Notes: a model not told the origin generated them from the letters alone. 64,000 nucleotides of DNA from Aurantimonas endophytica (GCF_014196845.1 NZ_JACIEM010000006.1:406810-470809); one strand, 5' to 3'. Counted from the stretch's first letter, positions 1-9,717 are shown. Numbers and translations: made by a program.

Positions 1-166
1 TCCGGGAACGCCGCGCTTGACCCTGGCGCTCCTGCTGGCGATTGCGAGCGCCGGCGCTCTTCTCCGAAGCAATGTCTGTCTGTCGATCGCGGCGCCTTGC
101 GCACAGGGCCTGGCTGAAGCCGAGCCGGCGACTGCTGCGCCTGTCCGGTCATGTTCCGCGGGCTGC

Positions 167-1138
167 TCAAGCGCGGCAGAGGCTCGTCTCAAAGGCCTCG
201 GCTGGCGCCATCCCGGCCGTCATGCGGGCAATGGTGGAAGCCACCGGGCTGGCCTGCTCCGCCCCGCCCGGCTGTTCGGTTTCGATGACGGCAAGCAGCC
301 TGTCCGCGCCGCGCGGCAGGGCATCGGGCACGGCCCCGAAGGCCGGGCTTCGATCCAGCCGGTAGAGCCGCATCAGCAGCCGTTGCGGACCGCGAAGCGC
401 CGCGAAGATCAGGCTCTCCCCGTCACTGCCGCCCTGCAGGATCCGCTCCGCCGCATCGAGCATCCGCTCGGCGTCGGCTTTCACCGCCGGTCGCAGCACG
501 CCTGCCACCGGCGGGAGGAAGAAGCGACGATCGGCCAGGAGATCGTCTGTCGCGACGTTCGCAGCCTGGATGCGAAGGCGGGGAGAAAGCAGCGCGACGC
601 CGGCCAGCAGCCGGTCCCAGCCCGCCTCCAGCGTGGGGCGGTCGAGGCGGCCGCCCTGCGTGAGGGTCCGGGTCGCGCGATAGCTGAGGATCAGGTCGTC
701 GCGAAGCCGCTTCAGCAGCGTCGCGACCGCCGCGTCATATCGGGGGCCGAGCCGGGTCGGGAAACGGACGGCAAGAAGAACGGCTTCCCCGCGCTCGATC
801 TCCAGCACCAGGCCCGCGCCATCAGGGGCCGACCCGGGTTGCAGGGCGCCGGTGGGGCCCAGCCGGAGAATCGCGCCCGCCGCGACCGTACCGCCATCGA
901 CGCGGAAAACGGCGGCTTCCGGGGGCGAAGACACGCCGACGGCCATTCGCCGGTCGCGTGGCGTCGAGACCAATGGTGGGATCGGGTGCACCGGCATCCG
1001 CTCGACCCGCGCCGAGGCGTGGGGGAAGAATTCTTCGATGCAACGCAGCACAAGCGGCCAGGATGACGGAAGGATGGATGCAAGAACGACGCGCTCTCGA
1101 ACATAATCGAGGCGGCCAGGGAAATTAATGAGCACCAT
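167..1138 (-). CDS. LuxR-type regulator lacking its HTH (truncated or frameshifted)
   Basis: A 323-residue reading frame with strong GC-rich coding character. The middle part (LLAGVALLSP...RIQAANVATDDLLADRR) resembles the PAS-like sensor segment of a Rhizobiales regulator family that normally ends in a LuxR helix-turn-helix. The typical entry to that helix (T/APAEA) is present at the very end as MAPAEA. The frame then stops about 12 codons later, where about 55 more residues of HTH are expected. An alternative frame on the same strand stays open from there to the window edge and contains IDRQTLLRR, which resembles the tail of a LuxR HTH. I therefore suspect a frameshifted or decayed regulator. 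Membership of the family is an inference from pattern, and the target genes are unknown. Confidence 0.5.
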   Translation of the reverse strand: MVLINFPGRLDYVRERVVLASILPSSWPLVLRCIEEFFPHASARVERMPVHPIPPLVSTPRDRRMAVGVSSPPEAAVFRVDGGTVAAGAILRLGPTGALQPGSAPDGAGLVLEIERGEAVLLAVRFPTRLGPRYDAAVATLLKRLRDDLILSYRATRTLTQGGRLDRPTLEAGWDRLLAGVALLSPRLRIQAANVATDDLLADRRFFLPPVAGVLRPAVKADAERMLDAAERILQGGSDGESLIFAALRGPQRLLMRLYRLDRSPAFGAVPDALPRGADRLLAVIETEQPGGAEQASPVASTIARMTAGMAPAEAFETSLCRA

Positions 1139-1301
1139 TGCTTACCATTCCTATGCCCTCATCATATGATCTCACCTGATGCCGATCCTGGCAAGCTACG
1201 CGTGGCCGGAATCTCGACAATATTTGTCGCTGCAAGCACCGTCGCCGACGCGGGATGACGGATACTTGTTCACTCGGCGACGAAGTCGGTCTCGCCGGGC
1301 C

Positions 1302-1330
1302 TTGCGCCCGGGCCGTGTCCCGCCTATAAG
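1302..1330 (+). promoter_or_regulatory. Sigma-70-like promoter of rpmI-rplT
   Basis: TTGCGC at 1302-1307 and TATAAG at 1325-1330 are separated by exactly 17 bases. The site lies in the 338-base gap between the divergent regulator gene and rpmI, about 145 bases before the rpmI start. Nothing else resembling a gene was seen in the gap 1139-1476; infC, which often precedes rpmI, is not here. Confidence 0.55.
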
Positions 1331-1476
1331 CGCACCGTCGAAACGGAACCGGCCGGCAGGGCATGCCGTGGCGGTTCATAATGCTTTCGCGACCCTTCCG
1401 ACTGTATGACGGAACGAGCCGGGCCGGCCCAAGGGCAGCCCGACATGGTCGCGATCCCCACACGATGGAGAGCAAA

Positions 1477-1677
1477 ATGCCCAAGATGAAGACCAAGGCG
1501 AGCGCCAAGAAGCGCTTCCGGATGACGGCCAGCGGCCTTGTCAAGGCAGGCCATGCCGGCAAGCGTCACGGCATGATCAAGCGTTCCAGAGACTTCATTC
1601 GCGACGCACGCGGCACGAAGATCCTGTCGAAACCCGACGAGCGGATCGTCAAGATCTACATGCCCTACAACCGCTGA
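1477..1677 (+). CDS. rpmI: 50S ribosomal protein L35
   Basis: Encodes bL35, a small basic protein of the large ribosomal subunit. The start at 1477 gives the canonical 66-residue protein beginning [14 protein letters not shown]; an in-frame upstream extension is not conserved in the family and was not used. The body carries the usual basic run and ends IYMPYNR. It is followed after 37 bases by rplT, the standard rpmI-rplT pair, and probably shares the promoter at 1302-1330. Confidence 0.96.
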   Translation: MPKMKTKASAKKRFRMTASGLVKAGHAGKRHGMIKRSRDFIRDARGTKILSKPDERIVKIYMPYNR

Positions 1678-1714
1678 GCGGCGCGGGTAACGAGCGAATT
1701 TCAGGAGCGATATC

Positions 1715-2134
1715 ATGGCACGAGTGAAACGGGGCGTAACGTCCCACGCCAAGCACAAGAAGGTGCTGAAGCAGGCGAAGGGCTTCTACGGCCGTCGCAA
1801 GAACACCATCCGCGCGGCGAAGGCCGCCGTCGACCGCTCGAAGCAGTATGCGACGCGCGATCGCCGGGTGAAGAAGCGGAATTTCCGCGCCCTCTGGATC
1901 CAGCGCATCAACGCCGCCGTCCGCGAGCATGGCCTGACCTATGGCCGGTTCATCGACGGTCTGGCCAAGGCCGGGATCGAGGTCGACCGCAAGGTGATGT
2001 CCGACATCGCCATCCACGAGCCGGAGGCGTTCGCGGTGCTGGTCGAGCAGGCCAAGGCGGCTCTCGCCTATCTGAAGGATTCCGAGTTCGAGGGCGCCTA
2101 TGAGCGCGCCGTCGGCGAGAAGCGCGCGGCCTGA
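1715..2134 (+). CDS. rplT: 50S ribosomal protein L20
   Basis: Encodes bL20, an early assembly protein of the large subunit that binds 23S rRNA. The 139-residue product has the family signature MARVKRGV at the start, the long basic N-terminal helix ([18 protein letters not shown]) and the conserved [13 protein letters not shown] segment. It is slightly longer than the 117-134 residues usual in the family because of an Ala/Glu/Lys-rich tail. An AGGAG-type ribosome binding site lies just upstream. Second gene of the rpmI-rplT operon; a hairpin terminator follows. Confidence 0.96.
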   Translation: MARVKRGVTSHAKHKKVLKQAKGFYGRRKNTIRAAKAAVDRSKQYATRDRRVKKRNFRALWIQRINAAVREHGLTYGRFIDGLAKAGIEVDRKVMSDIAIHEPEAFAVLVEQAKAALAYLKDSEFEGAYERAVGEKRAA

Positions 2135-2156
2135 CACTGTCGGCCGCTTGATCTCG

Positions 2157-2192
2157 AAGGCCCGCGCCGGCACACCGCCGCGCGGGCCTTTT
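2157..2192 (+). terminator. Rho-independent terminator after rplT
   Basis: A 10-base perfect stem (AAGGCCCGCG at 2157-2166, CGCGGGCCTT at 2181-2190) with a 14-base loop, followed by a short T run. It lies 22 bases after the rplT stop and would separate rpmI-rplT from pheS. Confidence 0.75.
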
Positions 2193-2270
2193 CGTGTCCG
2201 GCGCCGAAAGACGGCGCATCGGCGGGCGGCTTGCCGCAGCCGGACGACAGCATGAGCAGGGAGTGACAGG

Positions 2271-3356
2271 GTGAGCGACATCGATGCACTCGAGCAGCGG
2301 CTGACCGCCGCGATCGCCGATGCCCCGGACGAGGCGGCGCTGGAAGCGATACGCGTCGCCGCGCTCGGCAAGAAGGGCGAACTGTCCGAACTCCTGAAGG
2401 GCCTCGGCCGGATGAGCCCGGACGAGCGGCGCGAAGCCGGCCCTGTGCTGAACGGCCTCCGGGACCGAGTCGCCGAACGGATCTCCGGCAAGCGCGAGGC
2501 GCTGGCGGACATCGCCATCGCGGCCCGGCTGGCCGCCGAGACCGTCGACGTCTCGCTCCCCGTTCGCTCCAGCCCGGCGTCGCGCGGCCGGATCCATCCG
2601 ATCAGCCAGGTCATCGACGAGATCACCGCGATCTTCGCCGACATGGGCTTTGCCATCGCCGAAGGTCCGGACATCGAGACCGACTACTACAATTTCACCG
2701 CGCTGAATTTCCCCGAGGGTCATCCGGCGCGCGAGATGCACGACACGTTCTTCCTGAAGGCGAATGCCAGCGGCGAGCGCAAGGTGCTGCGCACCCATAC
2801 CTCCCCGGTGCAGATCCGCACGATGGAGGCGCAGAAGCCGCCGATCCGCATCGTCATCCCCGGCAAGACCTACCGGCAGGATTCCGACGCCACCCATTCG
2901 CCGATGTTCCACCAGCTCGAAGGGCTGGTCGTCGACAAGACGGCGAACGTCGCCAACATGAAGTGGGTGCTGGAGGAGTTCTGCAAGGCGTTCTTCGAGG
3001 TGCCGTCGCTGAACATGCGCTTCCGGCCTTCCTTCTTCCCCTTCACCGAGCCCTCGCTCGAGGTCGACATCCAGTGCGACCGCTCGAACCCGGGCGAGGT
3101 CCGCTTCGGCCAAGGCAGCGACTGGATGGAGATCCTCGGCTGCGGCATGGTGCATCCGAACGTGCTGCGCCATGGCGGCCTCGACCCGGACGAGTACCAG
3201 GGCTTTGCCTGGGGCATGGGCATCGACCGCATCGCCATGCTGAAATACGGCATGCCGGACCTGCGGGCCTTCTTCGACGCCGACATCCGCTGGCTGCAGC
3301 ATTACGGCTTCCGCCCGCTCGACATGCCGACACTGTTCGGGGGGTTGTCCAGCTAG
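2271..3356 (+). CDS. pheS: Phenylalanine--tRNA ligase alpha subunit
   Basis: Catalytic subunit of the heterotetrameric PheRS that charges tRNA-Phe in the cytosol. The 361-residue protein has the N-terminal coiled-coil arm (residues 1-85) and then the class II core. It shows motif 2-like TSPVQIRTM, the PheS signatures [18 protein letters not shown] and [16 protein letters not shown], and motif 3 GWG-type [13 protein letters not shown] near the end. The start is GTG, with [11 protein letters not shown] as the expected N-terminus. pheT follows after an inserted small gene. Confidence 0.95.
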   Translation: MSDIDALEQRLTAAIADAPDEAALEAIRVAALGKKGELSELLKGLGRMSPDERREAGPVLNGLRDRVAERISGKREALADIAIAARLAAETVDVSLPVRSSPASRGRIHPISQVIDEITAIFADMGFAIAEGPDIETDYYNFTALNFPEGHPAREMHDTFFLKANASGERKVLRTHTSPVQIRTMEAQKPPIRIVIPGKTYRQDSDATHSPMFHQLEGLVVDKTANVANMKWVLEEFCKAFFEVPSLNMRFRPSFFPFTEPSLEVDIQCDRSNPGEVRFGQGSDWMEILGCGMVHPNVLRHGGLDPDEYQGFAWGMGIDRIAMLKYGMPDLRAFFDADIRWLQHYGFRPLDMPTLFGGLSS

Positions 3357-3449
3357 ATGGCGATGGCCGAGGTCGCCGGATGACCTCGAGCCGTTGACTA
3401 TGGAAGCAGGTTGCCGGCCTCTATTTAGAACCCGCAAGGATTGATCGCC

Positions 3450-3860
3450 ATGTCGCCCCGCCAGTTCGTGATCGAGATCATCGCCGTGGTCGCCGGTGCC
3501 ATCATCGGCACGCTGGTCGTCGACATTCTCGGCTTCGTTTTCGCCGAGAACGCCGCCTTCACCATGCTGGCCTCGCTCGGAAGGCTGCTGGTCGCCCTCG
3601 TGACCGTCGGGCTGTTCGCCTTCTACTACCGCTCGATGCCGCCGACGCCGGCGGCGCTCGCCTCGTTCTTCACCGGCGTCGGCCTGCCGGCGGTGATCGA
3701 GAAGTTCGGCTTCGACACGGTGTTCTCCTGGGGCACGATCCTGTTCCTCTACGCGGTCTTCGCCGTCGTCGCGCTGTTCACCTACCGTTTCGTCCACGCC
3801 AACGGCACCGTGCGCAAGGTCGCAGCGGACGTCGCCGGCCGGGATGGCAGCGCCCGCTGA
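3450..3860 (+). CDS. Small membrane protein between pheS and pheT
   Basis: A 136-residue hydrophobic protein with three to four predicted membrane segments (about residues 7-28, 36-58, 67-90 and 97-118) and a short basic C-terminus. I do not recognise a family. ATG at 3450 is chosen because AAGGA at 3436-3440 is 9 bases upstream; a TTG at 3441 touches that Shine-Dalgarno and is unlikely. It sits on the same strand between the two PheRS subunit genes (about 90 and 150 bases away), so it is probably co-transcribed. No link with tRNA charging can be inferred from sequence. Confidence 0.7.
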   Translation: MSPRQFVIEIIAVVAGAIIGTLVVDILGFVFAENAAFTMLASLGRLLVALVTVGLFAFYYRSMPPTPAALASFFTGVGLPAVIEKFGFDTVFSWGTILFLYAVFAVVALFTYRFVHANGTVRKVAADVAGRDGSAR

Positions 3861-4012
3861 ACAAGCCTGCCGCCGCTGCCGCAATTGACGCGACTGCCTT
3901 GCCCGGCCTACGAAACGGCCGACCAAAGGCAGCGCCTCGAACGGCACGCCCCTAGCCCGAGATCGCCACGCCCCGCCGGCAGGGCGTGCCCGCCGCAACA
4001 AGATCGAGCCCG

Positions 4013-6427
4013 ATGAAATTCACGCTTTCCTGGCTGAAGAGCCATCTCGACACCGACGCCACGCTGGCCGAGATCTGCGAGCGTCTGACGATGATCGGGC
4101 TCGAGGTGGAATCCGTCGACGATCGCGCCGTCTTCGCGCCGTTCCACATCGCGCGCGTGCTGACGGCCGAGAAGCATCCCGACGCCGACAAGCTTCGGGT
4201 GCTGACGGTCGAGGCGGGGCCGGGGGTCAACGACGGCAAGCCGGTGCAGGTGGTCTGCGGCGCGCCGAATGCCCGCGCCGGCCTCGTCGGCGTGCTGGCG
4301 CTGCCGGGCACCTACGTGCCGGGGATCGACACGACGCTGTCGGTTGGCCGCATCCGCGGCGTCGAATCGCACGGCATGATGGTCTCCGAGCGCGAGCTGC
4401 AGCTCTCCGACGCGCATGAAGGCATTATCGACCTGCCGGAAGACGCGCCGGTCGGCACACGCTTCGCCGACTATGCCGACCTCGCCGACCCGGTGATCGA
4501 GATCAACCTGACCCCCAACCGCCCGGACGCGACCGGCGTCGCCGGCATCGCGCGCGATCTCGCGGCCTCCGGCATGGGAACGCTCCTCACCAAGACTCCG
4601 GCCCGGATCGAAGGCGAAGGCGCCTGCCCCGTCGCCGTCCGCGTCGAGAGCCCGACCTGCACCGGCTTCGCCCTGCGGCGCGTTTCGGGCGTAGCCAACG
4701 GCGCGTCGCCGGCCTGGATGCAGAAGCGGCTGCGCGCCATCGGCCTTCGCCCGATCAACGCGCTTGTCGACATCACCAACTACGTGACCTTCGACCGTGG
4801 CCGCCCGCTGCATGTCTTCGATGCCGCCAAGGTCGCGGGCGACCTCGTCGTGCGCGGCGCCAAGGCCGATGAAGAGGTGCTGGCGCTGGACGGGCGGACC
4901 TACACGCTCGCCGAGGGCATGTGCGTCATCGCCGACGACAACGGCGTCGAGTCGATCGCCGGCATCATGGGCGGCGAGCATTCCGGCTGCGACGACACGA
5001 CAACGGACGTGCTGATCGAATCGGCCCTCTGGGAGCCGCTCGACATCGCCCGCACCGGCCGCGCGCTCGGCATCGTCACCGACGCGCGCTACCGCTTCGA
5101 GCGCGGCGTCGACCCGGCCTTCATGGAGCCGGGCCTCGATCTGGCGACCGCCCTGGTGCTGGAGCTCTGCGGCGGCACGCCGTCGGAGCGTCTTGTCGTG
5201 GCCGAACGGCCGGCCGAGGCGCGGCCGATCACGCTGCCCTTCACCGAGGTCGAGCGCCTGACCGGTCTCGCCGTCGAGACCGACCGCCAGGTGGAGATCC
5301 TGACCCGCCTCGGCTTCGCCGTCGCGCCGGAAGACGGCGCCGCCGCGGTCACCCCGCCGAGCTGGCGCCCGGACATCGACGGCAAGGCTGATCTGGTGGA
5401 AGAGGTGATGCGCCTCGTCGGCGTCGACCGGATCGCGCCGCAGCCGCTGCCGGCGGCGGCGACCGTCAACGGCCGCATCCTGACGCCGCCGCAGATCCGC
5501 GACCGCGCCGCGCGCCGGGCGCTGGCCGCTCGCGGCATGGTCGAGACGGTCTCCTACAGCTTCATCCCGGCCGCCCATGCCGAAGCCTTCGGCGGCGGCA
5601 GCGAGGCGCTGAAGCTGGAGAACCCGATCGCCGCCGACATGTCCGACATGCGGCCCTCGCTGCTGCCCGGCCTGATCGCCGCCGCCGGCCGCAACGCTGC
5701 CCGTGGGCAGGGCGACACGGCGCTGTTCGAGGTTGCCGGCATCTATCTGAGCGACCAGCCGGACGGGCAGAAGCGCGTCGCTGGCGGCGTTCGCCGCGGC
5801 ACGGCAGGCCTTGCCGGTGCCGGCCGCGCCTGGGACGGCAGCGCCGGCTCGGTCTCGGTGTTCGACGCCAAGGCCGACGCCATCGCTGCGCTCGAAGCCG
5901 CCGGTGCGCCGGTCGACAGGCTGATGATCGAGACGCCGGCCAGCGCCTGGTATCATCCCGGCCGCTCGGGGCGGATCAAGCTCGGGCCGAAAGTGGTGCT
6001 GGCGGAGTTCGGCGAACTGCACCCGCAGACGCTGAAGCGCCTCGACGTCGCCGGCCCCGCCTGCGGCTTCGAAGTGTTCCTCGACGCCATTCCGGAGCCG
6101 AAGGCGAAGCCGACGCGCACCAAGCCGATCCTCACTTTGTCGCCCTTCCAGCCCGTGCGCCGCGACTTCGCCTTCGTCGTCGACGAGGCGGTCGCGGCGC
6201 TGAAGATCGTCCGGGCCGCCGAGGGCGCCGACAAGAAGCTGGTCGGCGAGGTCCGGGTCTTCGACGTCTTCACCGGGCCGGCGCTCGGCGAGGGCAAGAA
6301 ATCCGTCGCCATCGAGGTGACGCTGAACCCGCTCGACCGCACCCTCACCGAAGAGGACCTCGACGCCGTCTCGCGCACCATCGTGGCGCAGGTCGAGAAG
6401 GCCACCGGCGGCACGCTGCGGGGCTGA
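4013..6427 (+). CDS. pheT: Phenylalanine--tRNA ligase beta subunit
   Basis: The tRNA-recognition and editing subunit of PheRS. The start at 4013 gives the canonical [12 protein letters not shown]; an in-frame GTG nine codons earlier is not conserved. In order: the tRNA-binding EMAP/OB domain (about 40-150, with [12 protein letters not shown]), the B3/B4 editing domain (about 210-400), the B5 domain (about 400-480), the class II-like core (FEVAGIYL), and the C-terminal anticodon-binding ferredoxin-fold FDX-ACB domain (about 710-804, [13 protein letters not shown]). Its 804 residues are the usual length. Pairs with pheS. Confidence 0.95.
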   Translation: MKFTLSWLKSHLDTDATLAEICERLTMIGLEVESVDDRAVFAPFHIARVLTAEKHPDADKLRVLTVEAGPGVNDGKPVQVVCGAPNARAGLVGVLALPGTYVPGIDTTLSVGRIRGVESHGMMVSERELQLSDAHEGIIDLPEDAPVGTRFADYADLADPVIEINLTPNRPDATGVAGIARDLAASGMGTLLTKTPARIEGEGACPVAVRVESPTCTGFALRRVSGVANGASPAWMQKRLRAIGLRPINALVDITNYVTFDRGRPLHVFDAAKVAGDLVVRGAKADEEVLALDGRTYTLAEGMCVIADDNGVESIAGIMGGEHSGCDDTTTDVLIESALWEPLDIARTGRALGIVTDARYRFERGVDPAFMEPGLDLATALVLELCGGTPSERLVVAERPAEARPITLPFTEVERLTGLAVETDRQVEILTRLGFAVAPEDGAAAVTPPSWRPDIDGKADLVEEVMRLVGVDRIAPQPLPAAATVNGRILTPPQIRDRAARRALAARGMVETVSYSFIPAAHAEAFGGGSEALKLENPIAADMSDMRPSLLPGLIAAAGRNAARGQGDTALFEVAGIYLSDQPDGQKRVAGGVRRGTAGLAGAGRAWDGSAGSVSVFDAKADAIAALEAAGAPVDRLMIETPASAWYHPGRSGRIKLGPKVVLAEFGELHPQTLKRLDVAGPACGFEVFLDAIPEPKAKPTRTKPILTLSPFQPVRRDFAFVVDEAVAALKIVRAAEGADKKLVGEVRVFDVFTGPALGEGKKSVAIEVTLNPLDRTLTEEDLDAVSRTIVAQVEKATGGTLRG

Positions 6428-6487
6428 GGACGGATCGCCAGACCGTCGGCGACCTGACGCTGACGCGTAACGGCCTACCATCGAAGC

Positions 6488-6629
6488 GTCGTCATCCTCG
6501 GGACGGGGCCCGAAGATCCAGGGCGGCGGGTATCTTGGCTCATCGGCCGAAGACCGGGTTGCAAGGGCCTCCCGAAGCCCGCCGAGCACGGGACGCTGGA
6601 TCCTCGGGACGGGGCCCGATAATGACGAG
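6488..6629. repeat. Inverted-repeat intergenic element
   Basis: Two arms of about 34 bases (6488-6521 and 6596-6629) are near-perfect inverted copies: GTCATCCTCGGGACGGGGCC on the left is answered by GGATCCTCGGGACGGGGCCC on the right, with further pairing either side. They enclose about 74 bases. The arms resemble the short GTCATCCTCGGG-type palindromic repeats scattered through Rhizobiales genomes. The element fills most of the gene-free gap 6428-6722 between the convergent pheT and methyltransferase genes and could also act as a bidirectional terminator. Confidence 0.7.
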
Positions 6630-6722
6630 CCGCGGGGGAGCGCGAGGGCATGTCGTTGCCCCGCCTCTCGGCCGGCATGCTCATGGCGCGTCGGGCCTTC
6701 TTCCCCATCAGCCTCCCACCCG

Positions 6723-7355
6723 TCACTCCCTCTGCGCCAGCCAGACCTTGTGGATCGCGGCGTGGGGCTCGTCGAAATCGCTGGCGAGCACCGACAGGCC
6801 GTTTGCGCCCAGCAGCTCGCGATAGCCGGCATCGCTGAAGCTCGCATAGGCGAACGGCGTGCCGAACATCGTGTCGTCGATCGTCGAATGGCCGGGCCCG
6901 CTGGTGAACAGCAGCAGCCCGCCCGGCCGCAGCCAGGCGGCAAAATGCCGGATCATCCGCGCCTGTTCGTCATGCGACAGATGGAAGAAGCTGTCCCAGG
7001 CGATGATGGCGGCGAATTTCTCCGCGGGCTCATAGGCCAGCATGTCGCACCGGATGGTGGCCACGCCCGGATAACGCCGGCGAAAATGCTTGAGCATGCC
7101 GGCCGATCCGTCGAGCGCCGTGATCGACATCCCCGCGTCGACCAGCGATGCGAGGCCGACATGGCCGGTCCCGCAACCGCAGTCGAGCAGATGATCGCCG
7201 GGCGCCAGGCGCTCGGCGAGCCCCGAGAAATAGGCGAGCTCCCAAGGTTTCACCTTGCGGGCGGCCTCGAAGGCGTCGGCGATGATGTCGTAGCCGGCGA
7301 CGGCGGGGTGCCGCAGGTCGAAACCGCGGTCGGAGGGCATGGCGCGCGCCATCAT
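6723..7355 (-). CDS. Class I SAM-dependent methyltransferase
   Basis: A 210-residue cytosolic methyltransferase. Motif I is HLLDCGCGTGHVGL (residues about 54-67), followed by the acidic motif II (ITALDGSAGMLKHF) and motif IV-like AIIAWDSFFHLSHDEQ, then the WLRPGGLLLFTSG strand. The substrate cannot be deduced. Its ATG overlaps the comM stop by four bases (ATGA), so it is translationally coupled to comM although no functional link is known. Confidence 0.85.
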   Translation of the reverse strand: MMARAMPSDRGFDLRHPAVAGYDIIADAFEAARKVKPWELAYFSGLAERLAPGDHLLDCGCGTGHVGLASLVDAGMSITALDGSAGMLKHFRRRYPGVATIRCDMLAYEPAEKFAAIIAWDSFFHLSHDEQARMIRHFAAWLRPGGLLLFTSGPGHSTIDDTMFGTPFAYASFSDAGYRELLGANGLSVLASDFDEPHAAIHKVWLAQRE

Positions 7356-8883
7356 GCGGCCGCGGACAGCCGTTCGCCGGCCATGCGGTAGGAGATCGCC
7401 TCGGCGAGGTGGATGCGCCGGACCGGCCCGTCACCGTCGAGATCGGCAAGCGTGCGGGCGACCTTGAGGATGCGGTGGTAGGCGCGGGCGGAGAACTTCA
7501 TCTGCTCGGCAGCCTCGCGCAGCAGCCGCAGCCCTTCGGCATCGGGCTCGGCCACCGTCTCCACAAGCGCCGCGGCGCAATGGGCATTGAGCGTTTCCGC
7601 GGGCAGGCCGAGGTTGCGATAGCGCTCGGCCTGGACGTCGCGCGCCGCCGCGACCCGAGCGGCAACCGTCTCCGACGTCTCCGCCGGCTGCGGGCGGATC
7701 ATGTCCGCCGCAGTCACCGCCGGGACGTCGACCCTGAGGTCGATCCGGTCGAGCAGCGGCCCGGAGATCCTTGCCTGATAGTCGGCGGCGCAGCGCGGGC
7801 CGCGGGCGCAGCTGCGCCCCGGCTCGCCCGCCATGCCGCAGCGACAGGGGTTCATCGCTGCGACGAGCTGGAACTTGGCAGGATAGGTGACCCGGTGGTT
7901 GGCGCGGGCGATGACGCTCTCGCCGCTCTCCAGCGGCTGGCGGAGCGAATCGAGCGCCACTGGCGAGAATTCCGGCAGCTCGTCGAGGAACAGGACGCCG
8001 CGATGCGCCAGCGACACCTCGCCCGGCCGGGCCCTGAGGCCGCCGCCGACCATCGCCGCCATCGAGGCCGAATGATGCGGCGCGCGGAACGGCCGCCGGT
8101 CCGACAATTTGCCGCCCGACAGCTCGCCGGCGATCGAGGCGACCATCGACACTTCCAGCAGTTCCCGGGGCGCCAGCGCTGGCAAGACCGAGGGCAGGCG
8201 CTGCGCCAGCATCGACTTGCCGGAGCCGGGCGGCCCGACCATCAGGAGGTTGTGGCCGCCCGCCGCGGCGATCTCCAGCGCCCGCTTGGCGACGGTCTGG
8301 CCCTTGATCTCGGCGAGGTCCGGCAGGTTGGCGGGCGCGGCGCGGATCGACGGCTCGGGGCGGGCGATCAGCTGCGTGCCGCGGAAATGATTGGCGATCT
8401 GGATCAGGCTGCGGGCCGCGACGATGTCCATGTCGCCGCTCGCCCAGGCCGCCTCGGCGCCGCATTCGGCAGGGCAGATCAGCCCGAGCCCGAGCGCGTT
8501 GGCGCCGATCGCGGCCGGCAGGACGCCGGCCACCGCCGTGGTCATGCCGTCGAGCGAGAGCTCGCCCAGGACGAGATAGCCGGTCAGCGCATCGGAGGGG
8601 ATCGCGCCCAGGGCGGCCATCAGGCCGAGCGCGATGGGCAGGTCGTAGTGGCTGCCTTCCTTCGGCAGGTCCGCCGGCGCCAGATTGACCGTCACCTTCT
8701 TCGGCGGCATCGACAGGCCCGAGGCGTGCAGGGCCGCCTGCACCCGTTCCCGGCTCTCGGCGACCGCCTTGTCGGGAAGGCCGACGATCTGGATGCCCAC
8801 CTTGCCGGGGGCGACCATCACCTGCACGTCCACGGGAACCGCATCGACCCCTGGAAGGCGACGGTCTTGATGCGCGAGACCAT
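7352..8883 (-). pseudogene. comM: YifB/ComM family ATPase with a 5' frameshift
   Basis: Homologue of ComM, a hexameric AAA+ (MCM-like) helicase that promotes branch migration during natural transformation. Nearly the whole protein is intact from 8833 down: N-terminal ChlI-like domain (QIVGLPDKAVAESRERV, NLAPADLPKEGSHYDLP), Walker A GPPGSGKSML, Walker B VLFLDELPEF and the Mg-chelatase C-terminal domain. The conserved N-terminus MVSRIKTVAFQG is also present, beginning at 8883 behind an AGGGGAG Shine-Dalgarno. It is in a different frame, however: one base is missing in the G run at 8848-8851, and the family continues G-VDAVPVDVQV from there. Either a real one-base deletion or a homopolymer error. 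Confidence 0.85.
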
Positions 8884-9077
8884 GCCGACACTCCCCTGTC
8901 GTCCGCTGCTTGATGGCAGCACACTCTCCAACGTGCCCCTAGGTAAGCACGATCGGCAGAATGAAACAAGAACGGGAGCGGAACAAATCCACGACGAATC
9001 GGCGGATTCGATTCGGCGTGACCAGACATGAAGAATTCTTGAACAGGCTACCGGCCGGTCGCGGAGCGCCCCACGAG

Positions 9078-9107
9078 AAACGGCGCGGGCGTTGCCGCCC
9101 GCGCCGT
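9078..9107 (-). terminator. Terminator downstream of the SH3-domain gene
   Basis: An 11-base perfect stem (ACGGCGCGGGC at 9080-9090 with its complement at 9097-9107) and a 6-base loop. Read on the minus strand it is followed by TTTCTCG, and it lies 23 bases beyond the stop of the minus-strand gene at 9130-9717. Confidence 0.6.
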
Positions 9108-9129
9108 CGATCCTCACGATGCGACGAAA

Positions 9130-9717
9130 TCAGTCGACGCGGTAGAGCGGGACGACCGGCTCGGCCCGGGCCGGGCCGCGAGTGTCACGGCGATCGTCGC
9201 GCCGGTCCTCGCGGAAGTCGCGGCGGTCCTCACGGCGCTCCTCGCGGAAATCCCGGCGGTCGTCGCGGCGATCTTCGCGGAAGTCGCGACGGTCATGACG
9301 GCGCTCGGCCCGGCGCGGGCCGCGATCGTCGTAGCGGTCGCGATCGCGGTAGAAGGAGCGGCCGCGATAATGGTTGTCCCAGTAGCTGCCGACCGAGAAG
9401 CTGATCACCGGCGCCCGGATGCGCTCGACATAGCGCGGGCCGGTGTAGCGGCGCTCGCCGGCGTCGGCGAGATAGTTCGACGACATCCAGCCGCGCTGTC
9501 CGCCATAGCCGACGTCGCACCAGGAGCGCGTGTCGAGGCAGCCGAAGACGCGGACGCGCTCGCCGGCGCCCACCACGTTGACGGCCGGATAGGCGGTCGA
9601 CGGTCCGGCGCGAAGATTGACGTCGGTGACGGCGATGGCGCGCGACTGCGCCTGCGCCTCTGCCGAGACAGTGAATGCGCCCGCCAGAGCCAGCGCGGCA
9701 AAGAGCATCTTTTTCAT
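9130..9717 (-). CDS. Secreted SH3b-domain protein with Arg/Asp repeat tail
   Basis: A 195-residue exported protein. Residues 1-24 form a signal peptide (MKKMLFAALALAGAF...AEAQAQS). Residues about 28-85 are a bacterial SH3 domain of the SH3_3 type (VNLRAGPSTAYPAVNVVGAGERVRVFGC...GWMSSNYL) with two Cys. From about residue 120 the protein becomes a highly charged repeat in which RRDFREDRRDD and close variants recur at least three times; the DNA shows a matching period of roughly 24-36 bases between about 9180 and 9300. SH3b proteins of this kind are envelope proteins of unknown precise role, possibly binding peptidoglycan. The tail is a likely site of repeat-number variation. Confidence 0.8.
   Translation of the reverse strand: MKKMLFAALALAGAFTVSAEAQAQSRAIAVTDVNLRAGPSTAYPAVNVVGAGERVRVFGCLDTRSWCDVGYGGQRGWMSSNYLADAGERRYTGPRYVERIRAPVISFSVGSYWDNHYRGRSFYRDRDRYDDRGPRRAERRHDRRDFREDRRDDRRDFREERREDRRDFREDRRDDRRDTRGPARAEPVVPLYRVD

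Noticed and set aside
17..1066. Long plus-strand open frame opposite the LuxR-type gene
   Set aside because: Low-complexity Arg/Gly/Ala composition, no domain, and exactly antisense to a frame with recognisable domain structure.
1341..1375. EcfG-type general stress promoter (GGAAC...CGGTT) before rpmI
   Set aside because: The spacing is about 22 bases, longer than the 16-19 usual for EcfG promoters.
3908..6943. 1011-codon minus-strand open frame
   Set aside because: It is antisense to pheT, with Arg/Asp/Gly-rich composition typical of the antiparallel frame of a GC-rich gene.
9180..9300. Short regular DNA repeats that might suggest a CRISPR array
   Set aside because: The units are contiguous and in frame, encode the Arg/Asp repeat of the SH3 protein, and have no unique spacers.
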